Positions 34,569 through 43,483 of a stretch of DNA of 64,000 nt are shown here, piece by piece. The notes beneath the pieces are model-generated. The model was not told the DNA's origin. It was given only the letters and a program-made list of their open reading frames with translations, and made no database searches. Source of the stretch: Bacillota bacterium (GTDB taxonomy: Bacteria > Bacillota > Clostridia > Caldicoprobacterales > DTU083); assembly GCA_029549985.1 (NCBI GenBank), contig JAKPIB010000037.1, positions 62,001-126,000 on the forward strand. Reading direction: 5' to 3'. Both the position numbers and the translations under genes were made by a program. The number at the start of each line of letters is the position of its first letter. The first letter of the stretch is position 1.

Positions 34569-35948
34569 TTGAAAAACGACAAGTATTTGCTTTTCAAAAA
34601 CTACAGTATAGATCGCGGCCTTATGCTCGACCTGAACCGGGTCATACTCGGGTCCGGGCTGGGCATGGTATTTTTCAGTACGTACAATGGCGCACCTTTT
34701 TCAGGCTTTGTACGCAGCCTGGGTGTCGGAGATTTCATGTACGGCGTGCTTATGGCCTTTCCCGTGATGGGTGGCCTGTTTCAGGTACTTGCAGCCTACG
34801 TGCTGGAGCGCACGGGGCTGCGAAAGAAGCTGTTCCTGATAAGCGGTGTGATGCAGCGCATCGTGATCATACCCATAGTTTTGATTGCATACATCATGCC
34901 GCAGGAATACAAGCCCTTCACGATAGGGTTCATAATGCTGATGCTGCTGATCTCAGCCATTGGCGGTTCATTCAACGGCGTGACGTTTTTTTCATGGATG
35001 GCTTCTATCGTTCCCATCAACATACGGGGCAGGTTTTTCGGCCAAAGGCAGCTGTTTTTTACGATAACGAGCCTACTTGGCGGATTGGCCCTGGGCTTCC
35101 TCCTGGACCTTATCGGAGGCAGCCTGGGCTATATCGTGGTGCTTATCATAGCGGCCATATTCGGCTTGCTGGATGTGGCTTGCTTTATAAGGATCGGTGA
35201 CCCGCCTATGGACATACCGGACAGGAACATAAGCCTGCTCAAGGTATGGAAGGAGGCCCTGGGCCACCGCAACTTCAGGAAATACCTGATCTTCTGGTCG
35301 GTATGGACCTTTGCGGTCAACCTGTCCGCCCCCTTTTTCAATGACTACATGCTGAACTTCCTCAATATGAAGTTCCTGCAGATAACCCTTCTGGCAAGCA
35401 CCGTATACAGCATAGCCACCGTCTTCTCCGTCCGCAGATGGGGAAACATGATAGACAAGTACGGCAACAAGCCCGTCATGCAGATCTGTGGCCTTGGTGT
35501 CGTCCTTCTTCCGTTTCTGTGGATCTTCGTGACGCCTGCCACGATCGGTATGATAGCTCTTATAAACATGCTGTCAGGCCTGTTCTGGTGCGGAGTGGAG
35601 CTTACGGCAAACAATATGATGATCGGCTTGTCGCCTGAGAAAAACCGGTCCTTCTACATAGGCAGCTTTTCTATGGTGACAGCCATAATGGGCAGCATAG
35701 TGGCCTATTTCACCGGGGGCATACTGATGGAGTCCACCCATGCCCTGTTCGACCGGCTCAATATCATGCTCCTCGGTTATCCTATCAGAAATTACCACCT
35801 GCTGTTCGTGATCACATCATTCTTAAGGGGCCTGGCCGTGATCTGCCTCCTGCCCGCAGTGGAAGAGGAGAACTCATCCTCCTCCGGCAAGCTCGTAAGG
35901 GACACGATGAACTCCATAAAGCGCAAAATAATGGGCTCTCTGACCTAG
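34569..35948 (+). CDS. major facilitator superfamily transporter
   Basis: 459 residues, about 12 hydrophobic spans. NIRGRFFGQRQ after the fourth span resembles the MFS loop signature; the transporter class is the sugar/drug type seen beside carbohydrate genes. Start is TTG at 34569, 9 bases after GGGGG; no in-frame ATG with a ribosome binding site exists nearby. It follows nagA, so an amino sugar is a plausible substrate (inference). Its stop codon lies in a hairpin shared with the convergent transglutaminase gene. Confidence 0.75.
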   Translation: MKNDKYLLFKNYSIDRGLMLDLNRVILGSGLGMVFFSTYNGAPFSGFVRSLGVGDFMYGVLMAFPVMGGLFQVLAAYVLERTGLRKKLFLISGVMQRIVIIPIVLIAYIMPQEYKPFTIGFIMLMLLISAIGGSFNGVTFFSWMASIVPINIRGRFFGQRQLFFTITSLLGGLALGFLLDLIGGSLGYIVVLIIAAIFGLLDVACFIRIGDPPMDIPDRNISLLKVWKEALGHRNFRKYLIFWSVWTFAVNLSAPFFNDYMLNFLNMKFLQITLLASTVYSIATVFSVRRWGNMIDKYGNKPVMQICGLGVVLLPFLWIFVTPATIGMIALINMLSGLFWCGVELTANNMMIGLSPEKNRSFYIGSFSMVTAIMGSIVAYFTGGILMESTHALFDRLNIMLLGYPIRNYHLLFVITSFLRGLAVICLLPAVEEENSSSSGKLVRDTMNSIKRKIMGSLT

Positions 35949-35957
35949 AGAGCCCAT
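35931..35957. terminator. hairpin spanning both convergent stop codons
   Basis: ATGGGCTCTC (35931-35940), loop TGACCTA, GAGAGCCCAT (35948-35957), a perfect 10-bp stem. The palindrome CTAG at 35945-35948 gives TAG to the MFS gene on the plus strand and TAG to the transglutaminase gene on the minus strand. No T-run follows on either strand. Confidence 0.7.
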
Positions 35958-38275
35958 GGTTCGAATCTGCGCCTGAGCGTACATACAATGAAGCGGGGGT
36001 AGCCTAGAACCTTGCGGACGGAATGCAGCAAATGGCTGTAAAATGCTTTCATGTGTTCTATATCATCCATTTGCAGCTGCCTATGGCCAAACTCGCTTTC
36101 CACCAACAGCTTCGATATGTCCGTCATAGTGCCTTCAGGGTTGACCAGCCATGTGTCGACCCTTTCTGCATATCTATAGGGGGTTTCACCGGTTTTTATC
36201 GGCTTTTCGTAGAGCTTGAGCAGCCACAGTATCTCACGGTAATAGTAATGCAGTTGCTTGTTGAGCGGCATACGGAGGATCCGCCGGTGCCTGAGGCTGC
36301 TGATGATCAGTATGAGGAGCATGACAGCGACTATCCCGGACAGGGCCAGGGATGCCGCCAGGCCTATATCGTACCAGGACAGGGGCCTGTTTACCTGGGG
36401 AGGCTTGGCGGGCTGGGGAGGCTTGTTGGTTTCCTCCCTATGCTTTTGCTCATAATAATGCCTCCAGTATTCCTCCCAGTACCGGTCGTAATAGGGATCA
36501 CCGCCGCTGGGTGAAGACGGGTCGCCCGATGAACCGGATGGCGTGGGATCGAAGGTGAGCCAGCCGATCTCCGGGAAATATACCTCTACCCAGGCATGGC
36601 CGTTAGTGTTGCGGACCTCGTACAATCCGTCCTTGTTCTGCTTTGAAGGCATCAGGTATCCTTCGATATATCGGGTCGGCACTCCGGCCACCCGTCCCAT
36701 GACAGCCAGGGCAGAGGCAAAGTAGGTGCAGTATCCCCGCTGCAGATCAAACAGGAAATAATCCACGAAATCCTTTCCTGAGGGCGTGGCCTGCGGGGCA
36801 AGCGTATAATCGTAATTGGCTTTCAGGTATTCCTGTATGGCAACGATCTTGTCATAGGCCGTATCCTTGCCTTCGGTTATCAATTCTACGAGCTGTTTGG
36901 TCCTCTCTGTCACTGATTCAGGCACCCTGGTGTAATTCTCCCGGATATACTTCAGCTTCTCAGCATAAGCAGGATTGTTGTAGTATGAGTTTACAGGCCG
37001 GCTCCAGTCAAGGGTAGGGGAGGATTCCCTAATATAGGCGGTAAACTCCGAGCTTATGCCGGTGTTGGGTATCATAGCGGTGATCGTATAGGGCTCATCC
37101 GGTGATATATCACGGGTCGTGAACATCTCGCCCCTCGTGTTGTAGTAAGGGGTCGATGCCCCTTTCACGGTTTCAAGGCCTGTAGGATGCATGGGATGGA
37201 AGATGGTTGAGATCTTTATGCCTGCATGGATTATAACGGCCTTTGCGGTGCGATAATACAGGACGTTCAGGAGCTTTTCATCAACCTCTCTCCATATGGG
37301 CTCATCCAGGTCATAGGCCAGGGACCTTGCCTGTTTCCAGGCGTTGTCCCTGTACTTGTAGCGCAGGTCCTCTACGGTGTCAAGCCACGCAGACCCTGTG
37401 TATTCGTTCAATATGGATCCCCTTAGGTAAAGCGGGAAGGGGGCGTCGACCAGCAGGGCAAGATCGGTGTTTTGCATAACCGGGCCGCCAAGCTGGCTGG
37501 ATGAGGAGGGGAACCCGGTCTGGGACAGGCGGAAGGGCTGCCTGGGCTCATTGAATCCAAAGGCGTCATTCACCCTCTCCTCAAAACGGTCGACCTGCTC
37601 AACAAGGTACTTCCATTTCAGGTTTTTGGATTTCTGGCTTGGTATGAGAAAGCCGGATGTGATCACTATCGCGGCAGCCAGTAGGAGGGTACAGGCCTGC
37701 CAGTAGCCGCGGGGGGGCATCCTGAACTTCTTTGAAAGGCTTTCGTGATAGCTTGAGCCCCACATAAGGATGCTTCCCAGGGCATATAGGCGGATATAGG
37801 TGCTTATCTCCTCATTGCCCATGAACCACAGGCCGATATAGGAGGCAGTGCCTATGATGAAAGGGATGGTGAACAGGCGCAGCCTTACGGCAAGGACATG
37901 GAAAATCGCTCCTGTAGCGATCGTTATGAAGAGCAGGGAAGCAAGCCTGTAATCCGGATCGTAATGGGTATAGCGCATGGCATACTGCCAGAGCCAGTTG
38001 AAAAAGGCTATGGCATCTGTAACCATATCCCCGCCGCTGACTGCCAGTAATATCAACAGCATGCCTATAACCAGAAGGGGTATGCACAGAAGAGCTGTCA
38101 GCCTGTTGTACAGGGCAGCCTTCAGTACGAAAAACACTGCTGTGGTTATGACGAGCACCTCAATAATGCTGAACACTACACGGAGCGAGTACAAAATAGC
38201 TGAGCTTAAGCTGCCGGCCAGCAGACACAGCAGTATGCACTCGGTAAGTATCGATGCAAAAGCGGCTTTTTTCAT
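35945..38275 (-). CDS. transglutaminase-like membrane protein (TgpA type)
   Basis: 776 residues. N-terminal multi-span membrane region (about 1-210, DUF3488-like), an extracytoplasmic transglutaminase core with catalytic Cys516 (RGYCTYFASA), His560 (NGHAWVEVY) and Asp576 (FDPTP), a proline-rich linker (about 600-640), another membrane span, and a C-terminal DUF4129-like cytoplasmic part. Partner of the DUF58 and MoxR proteins with which it overlaps by ATGA. The trio is common in bacteria and linked to envelope or protease functions, without a settled role. The 3' end overlaps the convergent MFS gene by 4 bases. Confidence 0.85.
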   Translation of the reverse strand: MKKAAFASILTECILLCLLAGSLSSAILYSLRVVFSIIEVLVITTAVFFVLKAALYNRLTALLCIPLLVIGMLLILLAVSGGDMVTDAIAFFNWLWQYAMRYTHYDPDYRLASLLFITIATGAIFHVLAVRLRLFTIPFIIGTASYIGLWFMGNEEISTYIRLYALGSILMWGSSYHESLSKKFRMPPRGYWQACTLLLAAAIVITSGFLIPSQKSKNLKWKYLVEQVDRFEERVNDAFGFNEPRQPFRLSQTGFPSSSSQLGGPVMQNTDLALLVDAPFPLYLRGSILNEYTGSAWLDTVEDLRYKYRDNAWKQARSLAYDLDEPIWREVDEKLLNVLYYRTAKAVIIHAGIKISTIFHPMHPTGLETVKGASTPYYNTRGEMFTTRDISPDEPYTITAMIPNTGISSEFTAYIRESSPTLDWSRPVNSYYNNPAYAEKLKYIRENYTRVPESVTERTKQLVELITEGKDTAYDKIVAIQEYLKANYDYTLAPQATPSGKDFVDYFLFDLQRGYCTYFASALAVMGRVAGVPTRYIEGYLMPSKQNKDGLYEVRNTNGHAWVEVYFPEIGWLTFDPTPSGSSGDPSSPSGGDPYYDRYWEEYWRHYYEQKHREETNKPPQPAKPPQVNRPLSWYDIGLAASLALSGIVAVMLLILIISSLRHRRILRMPLNKQLHYYYREILWLLKLYEKPIKTGETPYRYAERVDTWLVNPEGTMTDISKLLVESEFGHRQLQMDDIEHMKAFYSHLLHSVRKVLGYPRFIVCTLRRRFEPWAL

Positions 38276-39489
38276 AATATCGCCTCCAGTGCCTGATCCA
38301 CTCGCTGGTCGGTATATATGAGAAAGGCTGGTATATCCTTCAGCCTGAGCTCTTCAAGCATCTTGAACTGGTTATCGCTTATATGTTCCCGGTGCTGGAC
38401 CAGAAAGACCATGGGGTACACCCCGGTCTGTTTCAGGATGCACAGGCTGTTGTAGAGGATAAACTCAAGCTTTTGGACGATCAGGATTATGCTGCCCTGC
38501 CTGTGGAAGGAGGGTGACTCTATTTTCATTATGTCTGACATGGAAAAGGGGCTGTCAAAGGCCATACCTGACAGGTATTCGTAAAAGGCATGAAAATCCT
38601 GGGGGTCCTTCCCCGTGATATCATGACGCTCACTGTTGTATACGATAAGCTTCAGGGGCAGCCACCTGTTCAGTATGTAATGGATAAGGGCAGTAGCCGT
38701 CTCCACTATCTGATCCTCCAGCTGATATCCGGCTATGCCCGGTATGGTGCCTGGCGTTGTCTCGATAAAGAGTAGGGTCTGCGGCTGGGTAGTCATTTCA
38801 TAGTTCATCACATAAAGCTCCTGGAGCTTGGATGAGATCTTCCAGTGGATCTTTTTCATGGGATCGCTGTACTGATACTGCCTTATGTCGGATATATTGG
38901 CTGCTTCATCGGTCTTGCTGAGTTGGGTGTTGTGCATGCCCTCCATGGGTATATGGGGCAGGGGGAGATCGATCAGCCTGATTATCCTTGGGTATACCTT
39001 CAGGACAGGCAGCTTGTGATATATCTTTTTGGTCAGGTCCATACTGAATCTGAACAGGCCGAACATGTCACTCACCTCGACGCGGACCATGCCCAGCGGA
39101 TAGGTGCCCCGCAGTGAGCATACGAAGCTGTTGGTGATCTCGCCATGCTGAAAGGGAAGGATCGACAGGTAGCCGACCTCCTCATCGCCGGTGAGGCAGG
39201 ACATGGGGGTACGGTAGTATACCTTTATGAGCGGGTAGATGAAAGGCTTGTCATTGTGGATCTGCAGCCTGAGCTCAGCCCTTTCGCCCTTCTGCACACA
39301 GTCCGGAGTGACGGTCTGCAGGTACTTGAAGCCAAACAGCACCCAGATGTTGGTAATGACCGCGTAAAGTGTTATGGCAAGCAGGATCCCAAAGCATATG
39401 TAGTAGATATATTCACCGGTATAAAGGCCTGCAAACAGTGTGAAAAGGGCAGCCGCTCCAAACACGATCCTTTTCAGCCAGTCCTTCAT
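38272..39489 (-). CDS. DUF58 domain protein
   Basis: 405 residues. Two N-terminal hydrophobic spans (about 8-50), a beta-rich middle, then the DUF58 core with HKLPVLKVYPRI and DIRQYQYSDPMKKIHWKISSKL (the DUF58 signature) and a VWA-like end. Usually works with a MoxR ATPase. Overlaps the genes on both sides by ATGA, so the three are translationally coupled. Confidence 0.88.
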   Translation of the reverse strand: MKDWLKRIVFGAAALFTLFAGLYTGEYIYYICFGILLAITLYAVITNIWVLFGFKYLQTVTPDCVQKGERAELRLQIHNDKPFIYPLIKVYYRTPMSCLTGDEEVGYLSILPFQHGEITNSFVCSLRGTYPLGMVRVEVSDMFGLFRFSMDLTKKIYHKLPVLKVYPRIIRLIDLPLPHIPMEGMHNTQLSKTDEAANISDIRQYQYSDPMKKIHWKISSKLQELYVMNYEMTTQPQTLLFIETTPGTIPGIAGYQLEDQIVETATALIHYILNRWLPLKLIVYNSERHDITGKDPQDFHAFYEYLSGMAFDSPFSMSDIMKIESPSFHRQGSIILIVQKLEFILYNSLCILKQTGVYPMVFLVQHREHISDNQFKMLEELRLKDIPAFLIYTDQRVDQALEAIL

Positions 39490-40430
39490 GATGATGTCAC
39501 CGGCACATGCAGGGTATTGATAATGGACCTGAGGACTCGTTCCGCGGTCATCTGGTTGAGCCTGGCCTCAGGCTTCAGGATCAGGCGGTGGGCCAGAACC
39601 GGCTCCGTCATCCTTTGTACGTCATCGGGGATCACATAATCCCTGCCCTGGAGCAGGGCGTATCCCTGGGAGGCCCTCATCAGGTACAATGCGCCCCTCG
39701 GGCTTGCCCCGAGGCTTAAGTCCTTGTGTTCACGGGTCAGGGCCACAATGTCCGATATGTATTCCTTGACAGGCTCTGCAACCTTGATAGTGGCGACCAG
39801 CTCCTGCAGCCGGCTTATATCCTCTGCCGATGCTACCGGCTTTAGGTCCGTGAGGGGGTTCTCAGTCTGGAACCTGGACAGGATATGCATTTCTTCACGT
39901 TTGGTGGGATAGCCCATGGTCACCTTGATCATAAACCGGTCCAGCTGGGCTTCCGGCAGGGGGAAGGTGCCTATGTATTCGACAGGGTTCTGGGTGGCGA
40001 GCACCATGAAGGGCTGGGGCACCTTATAGGTCGTACCGTCTACGGTCACCTGGCCCTCTTCCATGACCTCCAGCATGCTGGACTGGGTTTTAGGCGAAGT
40101 CCTGTTTATCTCATCCGCCAGGATTATCTGGTTCATCACCATGCCCGGCCGGAATTCCATCTGGCCTGTTTTGAAATTGTATATGGAAAAGCCGGTAATG
40201 TCCGATGGGAGCACATCAGGTGTGAACTGGATCCGCTTGAAGCTCAGGTTGAGCGATTTTGCCAGGGAGGACACCAGCATGGTCTTGCCCACCCCGGGCA
40301 CATCTTCAATGAGCACATGGCCACGGCTGAGCAAGGCTATCAGGATGAGCCTGATGGGCTCGCTTTTTCCGACAATGACCTGCTCGATGTTTTCCTGGAT
40401 CTTCTTCAGGAGCATGACTGCTTTCTCCAT
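39486..40430 (-). CDS. MoxR-family AAA+ ATPase
   Basis: 314 residues. Walker A GVGKTMLVSSLAKSL (about 45-60), Walker B ILADEINR, ATQNPVEY sensor 1 segment, and a C-terminal lid with SPRGALYLMRAS sensor 2. Chaperone-like ATPase thought to mature or regulate DUF58/VWA partners. First gene of the operon, start after AAGGAAGTG. Confidence 0.92.
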   Translation of the reverse strand: MEKAVMLLKKIQENIEQVIVGKSEPIRLILIALLSRGHVLIEDVPGVGKTMLVSSLAKSLNLSFKRIQFTPDVLPSDITGFSIYNFKTGQMEFRPGMVMNQIILADEINRTSPKTQSSMLEVMEEGQVTVDGTTYKVPQPFMVLATQNPVEYIGTFPLPEAQLDRFMIKVTMGYPTKREEMHILSRFQTENPLTDLKPVASAEDISRLQELVATIKVAEPVKEYISDIVALTREHKDLSLGASPRGALYLMRASQGYALLQGRDYVIPDDVQRMTEPVLAHRLILKPEARLNQMTAERVLRSIINTLHVPVTSS

Positions 40431-40500
40431 AGCAACACTTCCTTCCTCGCATAGTTGAATAAGTAAATCCTGTATATACTAAATATGTATATCTACCTAT

Positions 40501-40529
40501 ATATTAATATGTTACTAAAAACTTGGCAA
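40501..40529 (-). promoter_or_regulatory. promoter of moxR operon
   Basis: On the minus strand TTGCCA (40529-40524), 17-base spacer, TAATAT (40506-40501). Confidence 0.55.
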
Positions 40530-40677
40530 CGTGGACTGTCGATTTGTAACGGATATTTAAAGTTTATTTAATGTTTTTTGTAGAAAAAATCCCGGTACTG
40601 AAGTATGATGTAAATGGCAGAAAGCGAAAGCAGCGTGCTTTTGGACCATATCAGACTACAGTAAGGAAGGGTCTTGC

Positions 40678-41487
40678 ATGACAGACTTGGACAGGCAAGT
40701 CATCTCCGATTGGCTGGATACCAGGGCATTCGGCAGAAACATCGAGGTGCATGAAACGATAGGCTCAACCAACAAAAGGGCCAGGGACCTGGCCCTGGCG
40801 GGCGCTCCCAACGGGACAGTGGTGGTTGCCGATGAACAGGTCGATGGCAGGGGCAGGCGGGGCAGGTCCTGGCTATCTCCCAAGGGGACCGGCATCTGGA
40901 TGTCGGTGGTCATAAGGCCGGGGTTTGAGGCAAGCTTAGCCCCCAGGATAACGGTGATAGCCGCCTTGAGCATATCCGAGGCCGTGTATGTGGCAACAGG
41001 CTGCAGGCCGTCGATAAAATGGCCCAATGACCTGATCATGGGCAATAAGAAGGTATGCGGCATACTGACGGAGATCAAGGCGGATGACTCATATACAGAC
41101 TATGTGATAGCCGGCATAGGGCTTAATGTGAGCACACGCACCGACCAGTTCCCCGGTGACCTTGCTATGTCAGCCACATCCATATACGAGGAGACCGGTA
41201 CACTGCCGGACCGGAACCGGCTTATTGCAGACATTTTGAACTCCTTTGAATATATGTATGAGAGCCTTACCCAACCCGGCGGATTTGACAGGCTCAGGAT
41301 GCAGTACCGGGACCTTTGCCTGACCCTGGGCAGGAGAGTGCGGATCAGCGGCGTAAATGAGGAGTTTGAGGCCATTGCCAAGGATATATCGGATGACTGC
41401 GCGCTTGTTGTGGAGCTGGATGACGGCACGAAAAGAGAAATCCTTTCGGGGGATGTTTCAGTACGCGGGATCGCGGGTTATATATAG
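40678..41487 (+). CDS. birA: biotin-[acetyl-CoA-carboxylase] ligase, catalytic form without HTH
   Basis: Attaches biotin to carboxyl carrier proteins. 269 residues. HETIGSTNKRARDLA, GRGRRGRSWLSPKGTGIW (biotinyl-AMP loop) and IKWPNDL with GILTE and GIGLNV are all present, then the C-terminal SH3-like domain (GRRVRISGVNEEFEA...). The helix-turn-helix that would make it a repressor is missing, so this is a class I ligase without DNA binding. ATG after GGAAGGG. Confidence 0.93.
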   Translation: MTDLDRQVISDWLDTRAFGRNIEVHETIGSTNKRARDLALAGAPNGTVVVADEQVDGRGRRGRSWLSPKGTGIWMSVVIRPGFEASLAPRITVIAALSISEAVYVATGCRPSIKWPNDLIMGNKKVCGILTEIKADDSYTDYVIAGIGLNVSTRTDQFPGDLAMSATSIYEETGTLPDRNRLIADILNSFEYMYESLTQPGGFDRLRMQYRDLCLTLGRRVRISGVNEEFEAIAKDISDDCALVVELDDGTKREILSGDVSVRGIAGYI

Positions 41488-41639
41488 ACCGGTGGCCGGA
41501 CAAGGCGGGGCTTATGGCAGATGCAATTTATACGTATAAGAAATGCAGTAAATACATATAAATTCAGAAGGTTTGTTTGCTGCAGAGACACATATGCAAA
41601 TGAAGGCTGATTTTCAGCCGATATGATTGCTAGAAGCCT

Positions 41640-41668
41640 TTGCTTTTATCAAAGTTGTAGACTAATAT
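41640..41668 (+). promoter_or_regulatory. promoter of heterodimeric ABC exporter
   Basis: TTGCTT (41640-41645), 17-base spacer, TAATAT (41663-41668). Confidence 0.55.
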
Positions 41669-41731
41669 AAAGGAAACTCCCATGTATTTTAGTAGAAATC
41701 GGGGTACATACCTGCAATACGGAGGTTCATC

Positions 41732-43483
41732 TTGGACATCATACATCGCATACTCAAATATAGCTCAAAGCATATCGGCAAGGCTGTCTTTGCAGTCATC
41801 TGCCTGATGCTGAACATCGGCATCAACCTGATATCACCACAGATAAGCAAGATCATAGTTAACGATGTCATAAAGGGGGGCCTGCGGGACCTGCTGCTTC
41901 CGCTGCTGCTCCTGCTTTTATTTGCGTCCGTTATCAAGGCAGCTGTCATATACCTGCGGAGCCGCTATTTTGAGCAGTTTTCCCAGGACTGCCTGTATGA
42001 CCTGCGCAACCATATGTACACACACCTCCAGGGCCTGCCCTATTCCTTTTATGACAAGAACCGGGTAGGAGAGCTCATGTCCCGGATGACGGGCGACCTG
42101 GAGGGCATCAGGGTCTTCCTGGCCGTAGGGATCTCCACTTTGCTTGAAAATGCCGTATATTTCATAGGCACGACTGCGATCGTGCTCACCATGAACTTCG
42201 AGCTGGGTATTGTCACGATGGCGGCGACTCCTTTCATAGCCTGGTGTGCATACCGGTTCAACAAGATAGTCAAGCCGGTGTTCAGTGAGATAAGGGAGCA
42301 GCAGGCGGTACTGAACACCGTCACCCAGGAAAACATCTCAGGGGTCAGGGTGGTCAAGGCCTTTGCCCGTGAGGCCTTCGAAATCAGGAAGTTCGAAAAG
42401 GAGAACCTTCTGAACCAGGAAAAAAATATAGAAGCCAGCCGTACTTGGGCCAAGTATTTCCCCATCATGGACTTTTTGTCAAGCATATGCCTTGTGGCCG
42501 TGATCTGGTACGGGGGCAGCATGGTGGCTGCGGGCAGGATAGACCTGGGCACGGTCGTTGCATTCAACGGCTACCTCTGGATGCTGATCATGCCTATGAA
42601 CATGCTCGGCTGGATGATCAACCTGGCAGCCCAGGCCATAACCTCGGGGCAAAGGGTCTTTGAGATCCTGGATACAGGCTCTTCCATAAGGGAGAAGGAG
42701 GACCCGTACAGGCCGGAAGAGTGCCGGGGCGAGGTGACCTTTGACCATGTTTCCTTTGCCTATCGTGACCAGAAGATACTAAAGGACCTGAACTTCCATG
42801 TCTCGGCTGGAAGCACTATAGCGATCATGGGTGCTACGGGCTCGGGCAAGACCTCGATCATAAACCTTATAGGCCGCTTCTATGATGTCACCTCGGGCAG
42901 CGTCAAAGTAGACGGGGTGGACGTAAGGGACTGGAGCATGCAGAGCCTGCGGTCCCAGTTGGGCATCATAATGCAGGAGACCTTCCTGTTCTCCGATACC
43001 ATCGAGGGCAACATACTTTACGGCAATCCGGGCGCCACCAGGGAGGACGTCGAAAGGGCAGCCAGGATCGCCAACGCCCATGAGTTCATCATGGAGATGC
43101 CCATGGGCTATGAGACCATAATCGGTGAGAGGGGCATGGGCCTGTCCGGCGGGCAGAAGCAGCGCATAGCCATTGCCAGGGCGATAGTCAGGAACCCCAG
43201 GATACTCATCATGGATGACTGTACCTCTGCCGTTGATATGGAGACCGAGCATGAGATACAGGAAGCATTGAAGGAAGTCATGAAGAACAGGACTACATTT
43301 ATAATCGCCCACCGGGTATCCTCCGTCAGGAATGCGGACCAGATCATCATCATAGACGACGGGCAGATAATCGAGCATGGCGACCATGAGTCCCTGATGG
43401 AGAAACGAGGCAGGTATTACGAGATGGTGAAATTGCAGTACAAGGATATTGATACTCCTGAATTCCAAAGGCAGGTGATATGA
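41732..43483 (+). CDS. ABC exporter half-transporter with degenerate ATPase site
   Basis: 583 residues: six-span membrane domain (about 1-320) and nucleotide-binding domain. Walker A GATGSGKTS, signature LSGGQKQR, and Walker B ILIMDDCTSAVD, in which Asp496 stands where the catalytic Glu normally is. This is the degenerate subunit of a heterodimeric exporter (TM287/288 or BmrCD type). Start is TTG at 41732 with GGAGGT 5 bases upstream. Its stop overlaps the next start (ATG at 43480). Confidence 0.9.
   Translation: MDIIHRILKYSSKHIGKAVFAVICLMLNIGINLISPQISKIIVNDVIKGGLRDLLLPLLLLLLFASVIKAAVIYLRSRYFEQFSQDCLYDLRNHMYTHLQGLPYSFYDKNRVGELMSRMTGDLEGIRVFLAVGISTLLENAVYFIGTTAIVLTMNFELGIVTMAATPFIAWCAYRFNKIVKPVFSEIREQQAVLNTVTQENISGVRVVKAFAREAFEIRKFEKENLLNQEKNIEASRTWAKYFPIMDFLSSICLVAVIWYGGSMVAAGRIDLGTVVAFNGYLWMLIMPMNMLGWMINLAAQAITSGQRVFEILDTGSSIREKEDPYRPEECRGEVTFDHVSFAYRDQKILKDLNFHVSAGSTIAIMGATGSGKTSIINLIGRFYDVTSGSVKVDGVDVRDWSMQSLRSQLGIIMQETFLFSDTIEGNILYGNPGATREDVERAARIANAHEFIMEMPMGYETIIGERGMGLSGGQKQRIAIARAIVRNPRILIMDDCTSAVDMETEHEIQEALKEVMKNRTTFIIAHRVSSVRNADQIIIIDDGQIIEHGDHESLMEKRGRYYEMVKLQYKDIDTPEFQRQVI

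Noticed and set aside
34565-35200. 211-residue plus-strand frame over the MFS gene
   Set aside because: It is a shifted frame of the membrane protein with Arg/His-rich composition and no motif.
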